A stretch of DNA of 6,942 bases from JADCRZ01 sp039921525. GTDB taxonomy: Bacteria > Bacteroidota > Bacteroidia > Chitinophagales > Chitinophagaceae. The notes below the pieces were generated by a model. It made no database searches. It was not told where the DNA came from and saw nothing but the letters and a program-made list of their open reading frames with translations. The translations under genes were made by a program, and so were the position numbers. The stretch covers positions 1 to 6,942 of the forward strand of contig JBDSBP010000167.1 in the NCBI GenBank assembly GCA_039921525.1. The letters are read 5' to 3'. Shown one piece after another: positions 1 through 5,384 of the stretch (the first letter of the stretch is position 1; each line of letters starts with the position of its first letter).

Positions 1-279
1 TTGCGCTTTGGTACCATTTTCATCGGCTTCCACTATTAGCGGACCTGGAAAAGTGGTGCCACCTTCTAAATAAACGATTGAGCCCGGTTGCAGTTTCTCT
101 CTATTCAATCGTTCTATTGTTTTAAATGGTTTTGAGAGGGTTCCTTCATTTTTATCATTGCCGGATTGGCTGATGTAATAACCTGAAGAGTTTTGTGCGC
201 ATGATGACGTTGTTAGTAATAGAAGCACACAAATTAATAATATGTTACTGGAATAATACGATAAAGATTTCTCAGCCAT
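1..279 (-). CDS. Secreted or lipoprotein parallel beta-helix-type protein, N-terminal part (runs off left edge)
   Basis: The first 93 codons of a minus-strand gene start at ATG 279-277 and stay open to the window edge, so the C-terminus is missing. Residues 13-23 are a hydrophobic stretch (ILLICVLLLLT) followed by TSSC at 24-27 and AQN. This is an export signal. Cys27 could be lipidated, although Thr at -3 is an unusual lipobox residue; cleavage by signal peptidase I after Ala28 is the alternative. The mature part begins GYYISQSGNDKNEGT, then SKPFKTIERLN, PGSIVYLEGG and a GPLIV strand. This pattern is typical of the first turn of secreted right-handed parallel beta-helix proteins (pectate-lyase-like or DUF1565-like), many of which bind or cut polysaccharides. 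The fold is inferred from this N-terminal signature; the catalytic region is not visible, so no substrate is assigned. No Shine-Dalgarno sequence is seen, and no other in-frame start would keep the signal peptide intact. Confidence 0.75.
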   Translation of the reverse strand, partial: MAEKSLSYYSSNILLICVLLLLTTSSCAQNSSGYYISQSGNDKNEGTLSKPFKTIERLNREKLQPGSIVYLEGGTTFPGPLIVEADENGTKAQ

Positions 280-281
280 TG

Positions 282-289
282 CAAAGATA
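282..289 (-). promoter_or_regulatory. Candidate -7 box (TATCTTTG) before the partial secreted-protein gene
   Basis: The minus strand reads TATCTTTG, a perfect match to the Bacteroidota -7 consensus TAnnTTTG. It ends only 2 nt before the ATG, so transcription would begin at or just inside the start codon. No TTTG-like -33 box lies about 19-21 nt upstream. It may be a leaderless promoter or a chance match. Confidence 0.3.
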
Positions 290-302
290 TTTTAAGCGTT
301 GG

Positions 303-494
303 TATGTAAAACCTATAAGGTTGCGTTTCAGGGTTGAGGGATCGTATGCAAAACCTATAAGGTTGCGTTTCAGTTGCAAGAGTCTTTAATTTAAACCTTA
401 TAGGTTGGGGTTAAAAATTTAGGTTTTCGTATCACAACCTGTAAGGTTTGAAATGGATGCAGTTTAAATTTCAAACGCAACCCTTATAGGTTTT
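303..494. repeat. Cluster of five REP-like palindromic elements with core AACCTATAAGGTT
   Basis: The core AACCT-nnn-AGGTT is a 5-bp inverted repeat with a 3-nt centre. Copies 1 (303-331) and 2 (345-373) are in plus orientation, 29 bp long and differ at one base; both continue into TTGCGTTTCAG, and they start 42 bp apart. Copy 3 (395-407) keeps only the core, in inverted orientation (AACCTTATAGGTT). Copy 4 (436-448) is a degenerate plus copy (AACCTGTAAGGTT). Copy 5 (472-494) is an inverted long copy including the TTTG/CGTTTC arm, with one extra base. The cluster lies between the minus-strand secreted-protein gene and the plus-strand pseudogene. It resembles REP/BIME-type intergenic palindromes, which are often mobilised by IS200-like REP-associated transposases. 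No transposase is in the window, so that link is inference. The rest of this gene-free stretch (495-590) shows nothing I can name. Confidence 0.8.
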
Positions 495-613
495 AACAGG
501 GTCTCCAACCTTTTCCTTCTACTCCGTTGGGCTGTACCCAATCACCAAGGTAAATTTCACGTTTTTAGTTTAAAACATCGAAATAATTTAATGATGCGTA
601 TTGTTATAATTTA

Positions 614-1120
614 TTGAAGGTATCAGGTTTGCCAAGTACTCTCATATCCTTCACTTTACCTGCCCAACCCCCACCTATAAAAGTTTACAGTGTAAGCTGG
701 ACCAGCCAAAGTAAAAATTCCTCCGAATCCATGCCCTGTGGAGGTGGAGACATTGGATTAAACGTATGGGTAGAAAACGGCGAAGTACTTTTCTATCATC
801 ATCGTACCCGAAACAACATAGAAGACATCTTCGATTATACGGTACGGTTAGAAGGCATGAATAGCGTGAAAAGCCAGCTTTTCAATCCCATTAAAAACAA
901 TACGATTGGCGGTTCGCTGCAGGGCACAAACATGAAACCTGCCGGAATTAATTCAGGAAATTATGCCGATGTGTCTTTTACGTCCTTGTCCATTAAAAGC
1001 ATTAAATTTATCCGTTCACAGCAAATAAAAATTGGCTTGCATGTAGAGCGATCCAATACACTGGCCGATTTCGAATTTTGCAAAAGGCCCACGAATTCAA
1101 ATCTTAGGCTAAGAAATTAG
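614..1120 (+). pseudogene. Decayed DUF5703-type (carbohydrate-active enzyme-like) gene, remnant
   Basis: An open stretch of 168 codons begins at TTG 614. Residues 26-61 hold SVSWTSQSKNSSESMP, CGGGDIGLNVWVE and GEVLFY, which closely resemble the N-terminal DUF5703 domain of large secreted Bacteroidota proteins (thought to be glycoside-hydrolase-like). After Tyr61 the family normally continues for well over 100 residues, but here the text jumps to FDYTVRLEGMNSVKSQLFNPIKNN, IGGSLQGTNMKPAG and a IKIGLHVE strand, which look like later parts of the same domain. This suggests an in-frame internal deletion. The protein then stops, far short of the several hundred residues expected, with no catalytic domain. 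The start is also damaged. ATGs at 591 and 594 open a reading frame (MMRIVIIY) that stops at once in another frame, while residues 7-18 of this ORF (PSTLISFTLPAQ) look like the end of a signal peptide, so a frameshift probably separates them. Family assignment is from motif memory. Confidence 0.7.
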
Positions 1121-1285
1121 GAGAGCTATGCTTGCTTCAATCCAGGTGTTTTATTAACTATAATGAACACTACTTGATTTTTATTATAAATAAGCGTCAG
1201 CATTAGACATTCTTTCATCGCCCAATTAAAAATTATTCCATTCTTAAAATAGACAATTAGTTAGACAACCATAAAAAGTAAAACA

Positions 1286-1325
1286 CCCCCAACTAATTTA
1301 ATATTAATTTATTGAGGGCATTTTT
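1286..1325. terminator. Candidate bidirectional terminator between pseudogene and tRNA-Cys
   Basis: CCCCCAA (1286-1292) pairs with TTGAGGG (1312-1318) over 7 bp, with one G-U type or mismatched pair depending on strand. The AT-rich interior (TAATTTAATATTAATTTA) can extend the stem imperfectly. On the plus strand a CATTTTT tract follows. On the minus strand, downstream of the tRNA, the stem is followed by TGTTTTAC. The stem is short and the loop long, so this is tentative. Confidence 0.4.
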
Positions 1326-1328
1326 ATG

Positions 1329-1399
1329 AGGTCCCGAGCGGATTCGAACCGCTGTAGAAGCTTTTGCAGAGCTTTGCCTAGCCGCTCGGCCACAGGACC
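1329..1399 (-). tRNA. tRNA-Cys (anticodon GCA)
   Basis: The minus strand folds into a complete 71-nt cloverleaf. The acceptor stem is GGTCCTG/CGGGACC with one T-G wobble. The D arm is GCC/GGC with a GG-containing loop. The anticodon stem AAGCT/AGCTT is perfect around loop CTGCAAA, giving anticodon GCA (Cys). The variable loop is CTAC, and the T arm AGCGG/CCGCT encloses TTCGAAT. The discriminator base at 1329 is U73, a known identity element of cysteine tRNAs. The 3' CCA is not encoded (the next bases are CAT), so it must be added by tRNA nucleotidyltransferase. It is transcribed divergently from the nucleoside phosphorylase gene. Confidence 0.97.
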
Positions 1400-1415
1400 T
1401 TTTTTTAACAGGGTG

Positions 1416-1446
1416 CGAAAATAAGATTTTTTTGCTAAAAGCGAAA
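1416..1446 (-). promoter_or_regulatory. Candidate promoter of tRNA-Cys
   Basis: On the minus strand TTTC (1446-1443) is followed after 19 nt by TATTTTCG (1423-1416), each one base off the Bacteroidota consensus TTTG-N19-TAnnTTTG. The -7 box lies about 17 nt before the tRNA 5' end, leaving room for a short leader trimmed by RNase P. Position and spacing are right, but both boxes are imperfect. Confidence 0.4.
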
Positions 1447-1546
1447 ATTGGTTTGAATTCCATACATTTCATAAATCGATACCATTGCAAAAACAATTGT
1501 ATTAAATTACACGTAAAACCAGCCATCTTATATCAAACCACTTATT

Positions 1547-2425
1547 ATGCAACGTATTGCCGAGTCTGAACTCATCATTAATTCGAGGGGAGCCATATAC
1601 CATCTTGATGTAAAACCCGAAGAAATAGCCACTACAATCATCACCGTCGGTGACCCGGAGCGGGTTAGACAGGTTAGCAAACACTTTGATAAATTCGAAA
1701 CAAAATCGTCGCACCGCGAATTCGTTACCCATACCGGCTGGGTGGGAAAGAAAAAGGTATCCGTCGTTTCCACCGGTATCGGTACGGATAACATCGATAT
1801 CGTGTTAAATGAACTGGATGCGCTGGTGAATATCGATTTTGAAAACAGGACAGTCAAAAATGAACTAACACATCTCCAGATCATCAGGATAGGCACGTCG
1901 GGCTCGCTTCAAAAAAATATCCCGGTTGATAGCTATGTAGCTTCCACATTTGGACTAGGTATTGACAACCTGCTTAATTTTTACCGTCATGAAAATAATG
2001 ACGAAGAAAAACAACTCGTGCAATCATTCATCACCCAGACTCAATTACACAACCAGTTCGCGCATCCTTACATCAATAGCTGCAGCCCCTCATTGCTAAA
2101 ACATTTTGTGAAAGACTATCATCATGGTATAACTGTTACCTGCCCTGGTTTCTACGGCCCGCAGGGACGCGTTTTGCGCTTGGGTCTTAGCAATCCTGAC
2201 CTGATCAACCGGTTAACCCATTTTAGTTTTGGTCATCACCATATCACCAATTTTGAAATGGAAACTGCCGGCATCTATGGCCTGGGGAAATTGCTGGGGC
2301 ACCAGTGTTTAAGCCTGAACTGCATAGTGGCCAATCGTATTGCAAAAGAATTTTCAACAGATGCCACTGCCGCCATGGAAAAACTTATTAAACAAACACT
2401 GGAAGTGATTACGACTATGGTCTGA
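1547..2425 (+). CDS. Uridine-phosphorylase-like nucleoside phosphorylase (PNP/UDP family 1)
   Basis: This 292-residue cytoplasmic enzyme should cleave a nucleoside (probably uridine) with phosphate to free base and (deoxy)ribose-1-phosphate, for pyrimidine salvage. The landmarks of E. coli Udp appear in order. IYHLDVK at 17-23 carries His19, equivalent to the His that reaches into the neighbouring subunit. GDPERV at 35-40, SHREF at 55-59 and RIGTSGS at 114-120 supply the phosphate-binding Gly and three Arg. STGIG is at 75-79. TCPGFYGPQGR at 198-208 places Gln206 and Arg208 where uracil is recognised. NFEMETAGIYGL at 235-246 holds the ribose-binding Glu-Met-Glu. VANR at 261-264 is also typical. 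The Gln/Arg pair favours uridine over purine substrates. It is longer than E. coli Udp (253 residues), mainly through an N-terminal lead and extra length between 90 and 200. ATG 1547 fits the family N-terminus; no Shine-Dalgarno or clear promoter is seen. dapF follows after 37 nt. Confidence 0.9.
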   Translation: MQRIAESELIINSRGAIYHLDVKPEEIATTIITVGDPERVRQVSKHFDKFETKSSHREFVTHTGWVGKKKVSVVSTGIGTDNIDIVLNELDALVNIDFENRTVKNELTHLQIIRIGTSGSLQKNIPVDSYVASTFGLGIDNLLNFYRHENNDEEKQLVQSFITQTQLHNQFAHPYINSCSPSLLKHFVKDYHHGITVTCPGFYGPQGRVLRLGLSNPDLINRLTHFSFGHHHITNFEMETAGIYGLGKLLGHQCLSLNCIVANRIAKEFSTDATAAMEKLIKQTLEVITTMV

Positions 2426-2462
2426 CAATAATTTTCTATTTTCGATTTACTTTTCTTAAAAT

Positions 2463-3248
2463 ATGAACATCCACTTCTTTAAATACCAGGGCACCGGAAA
2501 CGATTTTGTGATTTTAGATAATCGCAAAAATGACTATGATTCCCTCAACAAGGAACAGGTTGCTTTTTTGTGCGACCGGCGATTTGGCATCGGCGCAGAC
2601 GGACTGATGATGCTTAATCTTAAATCGGGCTACGATTTCGAGATGAAATATTACAACTCAGATGGTACCGAAAGCAGCATGTGCGGTAATGGCGGACGTT
2701 GCCTGGTAAGATTCGCCCATCATTGCGGGGTCCATAAAAGTACTTACCGTTTTTCAGCCATCGATGGAGATCATGAAGCGGAAATAGCTGATGATACTAT
2801 TGTTAACCTCAAGATGAAAGATGTTGATAAAATCGAAGACTATCATGGAGATGCCGTCTTAAATACAGGTTCTCCTCACTATGTAAAAATGGTGGGTGAT
2901 GTAATGGAACTGGATGTATTTCAAAAAGGAAAGGAAATACGGTACAGTCATCATTTTGCCAAAGAAGGTATAAATGTAAATTTCGTGGAACAGAAAGAAG
3001 AAGATGAAATTTTTGTACGTACCTATGAGCGGGGGGTAGAAGATGAAACCCTGAGCTGCGGTACGGGCGTAACAGCGAGTGCCCTTGTATGTTATCATAA
3101 TGCAACAGGGTATAACAATGTTATCGTTACTACAAAAGGCGGCAAGCTTAACGTGGAGTTCGATCGCATCAATAAAGGATCTTATGAAAATATCTGGTTA
3201 TGTGGTCCGGCACTGAAAGTTTTCGAAGGCAACATGAAAATTGAATGA
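2463..3248 (+). CDS. dapF: Diaminopimelate epimerase
   Basis: DapF converts LL-diaminopimelate to the meso form in the cytoplasm, the last shared step before peptidoglycan cross-links and lysine. It is a PLP-independent two-base racemase. The 261-residue protein is near the usual length (E. coli 274). Both half-site motifs are intact: GTGNDF at 10-15 and SMCGNGGR at 72-79 with catalytic Cys74, then RTYERGVEDETLSCGTG at 186-202 with catalytic Cys199. Substrate-binding segments YNSDG (64-68), GSPHYV (136-141) and GINVNFV (169-175) are also present, so the enzyme should be active. ATG 2463 gives the standard N-terminus (FFKYQGTGNDF). It lies 37 nt after the phosphorylase gene, so co-transcription is possible. 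A TATTTTCG box at 2437-2444, one base off the -7 consensus, could also give it its own promoter, but no -33 box is visible. No terminator is visible after its stop. Confidence 0.97.
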   Translation: MNIHFFKYQGTGNDFVILDNRKNDYDSLNKEQVAFLCDRRFGIGADGLMMLNLKSGYDFEMKYYNSDGTESSMCGNGGRCLVRFAHHCGVHKSTYRFSAIDGDHEAEIADDTIVNLKMKDVDKIEDYHGDAVLNTGSPHYVKMVGDVMELDVFQKGKEIRYSHHFAKEGINVNFVEQKEEDEIFVRTYERGVEDETLSCGTGVTASALVCYHNATGYNNVIVTTKGGKLNVEFDRINKGSYENIWLCGPALKVFEGNMKIE

Positions 3249-3375
3249 CCCATGCCCCTTTGAAAAATCTCCAATAATAAAAAAACATTAGAACTTTAAA
3301 TAATACATCCATAAATAATTTGCCAATATATTTATTTTCAGCAATGCCAACTTCCAGACTTCCCGACTTTCAAAG

Positions 3376-3383
3376 TATATTTG
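3376..3383 (+). promoter_or_regulatory. Candidate -7 box (TATATTTG) of the corA-Nudix pair
   Basis: TATATTTG matches the Bacteroidota -7 consensus TAnnTTTG perfectly and lies in the 142-nt gap after dapF. It ends 7 nt before the GTG start, so the mRNA would have almost no leader. No good -33 TTTG is seen at the expected distance. Confidence 0.45.
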
Positions 3384-3390
3384 TTGCAAT

Positions 3391-4329
3391 GTGATACAGT
3401 ACTTTAAAAATATCAATCACCAAACCATTGCCATTAACAGTCCTGATGCCGGCGCCTGGGTAAATGTATTGCCGCCGCTGAAACAGGAAGAGTTCACCGA
3501 ATTATCGGATGGGTTGGATATTCCACTCGACTTCCTGACTGACTCTCTTGATATCGATGAACGTACGCGTTTTGAAGAGGAAGACAATGTAAAACTCATT
3601 GTAATCAAAACACCTACGGAGAATAATTCATTTAATGAAAGCGATGCGTTTTATATAACCATTCCTATTTGTATCATTCTTACGCATAACCAGATTGTTA
3701 CCGTAAACTCGTTTGAAAACGCAGCTATTAAAAAATTTCTGAGCACTTTTCAAAATCGCCATCCCGACAACCGTAAGATGATGGTACTGAAAATTTTCGA
3801 AAAAGTTGTTCAAAACTTCCTGGATTACCTTAAGGAAATCAATCAACGCAGAAACCTTTTAGAACAAAAGCTTTATGCCAGCAATCGGAATGAACAATTG
3901 CTCGACCTGATGCGCATCCAAAAAAGCCTGGTATATTTTATCACGGCCCTTCGTTCTAACGAATTATTATTAATGAAACTGGAGCGAACCAATTTCCTGG
4001 CATTAAATGAAGAAGAACGTGAATTTTTAAATGACCTGATCGTTGATAATTCGCAGGCCCTCGAAATGGCTAACATCTATACCAATATTTTAAGCAGCAC
4101 ACTCGATGCTTATGCCAGCATCATTGCCAATAATCAGAATGATGTATTAAAACGTTTATCTGTAATAACGATCGTATTAACTTTTCCTGTGCTGGTGGCC
4201 AGTATCTACGGAATGAATGTGCCCATCCCCTACGCTCATTCGCCATTTGCCTTTTATATTCCTGTGTTGTTATCCCTCGTCATATCTTTGGTTATAGGCT
4301 GGTTCTTTCTTAGAAAAAAATTATTTTGA
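3391..4329 (+). CDS. corA: CorA-family divalent cation (Mg2+/Co2+) transporter
   Basis: This 312-residue inner-membrane protein of the CorA family should form a pentameric channel admitting Mg2+ (also Co2+ or Ni2+). A long acidic, helical cytoplasmic domain (about 1-250) includes charged helices around 140-240 that fit the family's stalk. It is followed by two membrane segments near 253-273 and 286-306. The signature YGMNVP ends the first segment, with Gly274-Met275-Asn276 forming the selectivity filter. The short basic tail RKKLF is usual for the family. The gene starts with GTG at 3391. An ATG overlapping it at 3389 meets a stop at once and is out of frame, and no nearby in-frame ATG exists, so GTG is the likely start. 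The protein then begins MIQYFKN, which fits the family. The Nudix gene begins 3 nt after its stop, so the two are probably one transcript. Whether it moves Mg2+ or exports another metal cannot be told from sequence. Confidence 0.92.
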   Translation: MIQYFKNINHQTIAINSPDAGAWVNVLPPLKQEEFTELSDGLDIPLDFLTDSLDIDERTRFEEEDNVKLIVIKTPTENNSFNESDAFYITIPICIILTHNQIVTVNSFENAAIKKFLSTFQNRHPDNRKMMVLKIFEKVVQNFLDYLKEINQRRNLLEQKLYASNRNEQLLDLMRIQKSLVYFITALRSNELLLMKLERTNFLALNEEEREFLNDLIVDNSQALEMANIYTNILSSTLDAYASIIANNQNDVLKRLSVITIVLTFPVLVASIYGMNVPIPYAHSPFAFYIPVLLSLVISLVIGWFFLRKKLF

Positions 4330-4332
4330 TAC

Positions 4333-4803
4333 ATGAGTCTTTTCAATGTGCGTGTTTACGGCATTCTATTGGGAGAAAACAACAGTGTGCTGGTTAGTGA
4401 TGAATATATTCGTGGAGAATATTACACCAAGTTCCCTGGTGGCGGACTTGAATTCGGTGAAGGAACGAGAGATTGCCTGAAAAGAGAATTCAAAGAAGAA
4501 ATGAACCTGGAGGTAATGATCACCGATCATATTTATACCACTGATTTCTTCCAGCTTTCCGCTTTTAATCCAGAGCACCAGATCATTTCCATATACTATT
4601 TTGCAAAGGCCATGGAACCTATTTCCTGTATCTTAAGAGATAAACCCTTTGATTTTGACGAGCATCAGCTCATTATTTACAAGGATAAAAATGAAATTGA
4701 AAGCTTTCGATTTATACCCTGGGAAGACTTTTCTGAAGAGATGATCACGTTGCCAATTGATAAAGTGGTGACGAAGAAGCTGAAGGCACTAATTAATTAT
4801 TAA
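4333..4803 (+). CDS. Nudix hydrolase (MutT-like), substrate unknown
   Basis: This 156-residue cytoplasmic protein has the Nudix fold order: a strand VRVYGILL, then FPGGGLEFGEG, then the Nudix helix. The box spans residues 37-59 with Gly37, Glu43, Arg51, Glu52, Glu55 and Glu56 in the canonical places; these Glu residues hold the Mg2+ or Mn2+ for pyrophosphate hydrolysis. The Gly normally found near the end of the box is Asn58 (REFKEEMNL), a conservative oddity that need not abolish activity. Later strands (IISIYYFAKAM) and FRFIPWEDF match the family. The substrate (NTP, nucleotide sugar or other) cannot be read from the motif. ATG 4333 follows the corA stop by 3 nt, which indicates translational coupling; the metal need of Nudix enzymes fits a cation transporter only loosely. 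The last codons (ATT AAT TAT TAA) lie within a 7-bp repeat array that supplies the stop codon, so the native C-terminus may have been altered. Confidence 0.92.
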   Translation: MSLFNVRVYGILLGENNSVLVSDEYIRGEYYTKFPGGGLEFGEGTRDCLKREFKEEMNLEVMITDHIYTTDFFQLSAFNPEHQIISIYYFAKAMEPISCILRDKPFDFDEHQLIIYKDKNEIESFRFIPWEDFSEEMITLPIDKVVTKKLKALINY

Positions 4804-4827
4804 TGGTTAATTGTTAATGGTTAATTA
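4793..4827 (+). repeat. 7-bp tandem repeat array over the Nudix stop codon (5 units)
   Basis: Five heptamers in phase: TTAATTA, TTAATGG, TTAATTG, TTAATGG, TTAATTA. The Nudix TAA stop (4801-4803) is bases 2-4 of the second unit. Positions 4798-4825 are identical, over 28 bp, to 6711-6738 at the end of ahcY. Confidence 0.9.
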
Positions 4828-4891
4828 ATATAATGATATGCATCATACATTTTATATTTTCAAGTTATTTACAATGTGAAATCGTACCAAC

Positions 4892-4926
4892 CTGATGACC
4901 AAGCTGATAGCCGACGGCTGATAGCT
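4892..4926. repeat. Short degenerate tandem repeat of CTGATAGC units
   Basis: Three units begin at 4892 (CTGATGACC), 4904 (CTGATAGCC) and 4918 (CTGATAGCT). The last two sit in a near-symmetric block in which GCTGATAGC occurs twice (4903-4911 and 4917-4925), and AGCCG-A-CGGCT (4909-4919) is an inverted repeat. It lies between the 3' ends of two convergent genes, 4 nt before the stop of the 103-residue gene. The hairpin loop is too small and no T-tract follows, so it is not a convincing terminator. No other terminator is seen between the convergent genes. Confidence 0.55.
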
Positions 4927-4930
4927 AAAC

Positions 4931-5242
4931 TCACACTTCCCCATGCGTGACTGCCAATTTCTTAACCATCTCATCACTCATTGCATCGGCGCTGGCACCG
5001 TAACCGTTTACCAGCACTCCTTTTAGTCCATGTTTTGATTCTATTGCATATACTACCGCTTCGTCGGCAGGGTCGCTGTCTCCTTCAAAACGATATACTT
5101 CTGTTATTTCAAATTCGGATGGCCTTAATGAAACAGGTGTTTGAAGGCATTCGATCCCATCGAAAACCAGGTTGAAGTCGGTGGAATATCCCCTGTCCTT
5201 GAGGCCATCAGTGGCTTGGGAAACAGTGTCATATTGTATCAT
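4931..5242 (-). CDS. Conserved small protein of unknown function (often mislabelled phosphoribosylpyrophosphate synthetase)
   Basis: A 103-residue, acidic, soluble protein without signal peptide or membrane segment. The order is an N-terminal helix-like part (TVSQATDGLKDRGYSTDFNL), then LRPSEFEITEVYRFEG, DSDPADEAVVYAIESKHGLKG and a Gly-rich VLVNGYGA. I recognise this as a compact family common in Bacteroidota, which databases often label phosphoribosylpyrophosphate synthetase. That label cannot be right on the visible sequence. PRPP synthetases are about 300 residues with a PRPP-binding acidic loop and a flexible ATP loop, neither of which is present. No function is assigned. ATG 5242-5240 is followed by the conserved N-terminus, and no Shine-Dalgarno is seen. 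A TAACTTTA box (5256-5249, minus strand), one base off the -7 consensus, lies 6 nt before the start without a -33 box. The gene is divergent from ahcY and convergent with the Nudix gene. Confidence 0.8.
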   Translation of the reverse strand: MIQYDTVSQATDGLKDRGYSTDFNLVFDGIECLQTPVSLRPSEFEITEVYRFEGDSDPADEAVVYAIESKHGLKGVLVNGYGASADAMSDEMVKKLAVTHGEV

Positions 5243-5331
5243 AGAACCTAAAGTTATAATTTAATCGTAAAATTTCTATACTTTAATTTTGTTTAACTTT
5301 TTAGCTAATTAAGTGAAACAGTAACAACATA

Positions 5332-5363
5332 ATTGCTAATATTGCAGGATAGTTTTAAATTTG
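5332..5363 (+). promoter_or_regulatory. Promoter of ahcY (ATTG-N20-TAAATTTG)
   Basis: ATTG at 5332-5335 and TAAATTTG at 5356-5363 are 20 nt apart, matching the Bacteroidota promoter form TTTG-N19-21-TAnnTTTG with a perfect -7 box. Transcription should start near 5368-5371, giving a leader of about 15 nt before ATG 5385. It is the best promoter in the window. The leader is too short for a riboswitch. Confidence 0.7.
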
Positions 5364-5384
5364 CAAAAAATTAAACCAATTTTA

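Noticed and set aside
195..389. Plus-strand 64-codon frame containing KPIRLRF twice
   Set aside because: The repeated peptide is only the translation of the palindromic repeats, and the first part is antisense to the secreted-protein signal peptide. It is not a gene.
303..494. CRISPR-like array
   Set aside because: The repeats are in mixed orientation, their spacing is irregular (42 bp, then variable), copies are degenerate and no cas genes are near.
1255..1298. Inverted repeat AATTAGTT (1255-1262) and AACTAATT (1291-1298)
   Set aside because: Eight AT-rich base pairs across a 28-nt spacer are expected by chance in such sequence and have no clear function.
1293..1526. Minus-strand 77-codon frame
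   Set aside because: It runs straight through the tRNA-Cys gene and shows no family features.
1502..1896. Minus-strand frames opposite the nucleoside phosphorylase
   Set aside because: They are antisense shadows of a gene with strong family motifs and show no motifs of their own.
2809..3105. Minus-strand frames opposite dapF
   Set aside because: They are antisense to a fully recognisable enzyme and have low-complexity, unconvincing composition.
4981..5175. Plus-strand 64-codon frame opposite the small conserved protein
   Set aside because: The Leu/Arg-rich translation is typical of an antisense shadow; the minus-strand frame matches a known family.
5243..5384. SAH or SAM riboswitch upstream of ahcY
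   Set aside because: The promoter leaves a leader of only about 15 nt, and no structured GC-rich aptamer is visible in the AT-rich intergenic sequence.
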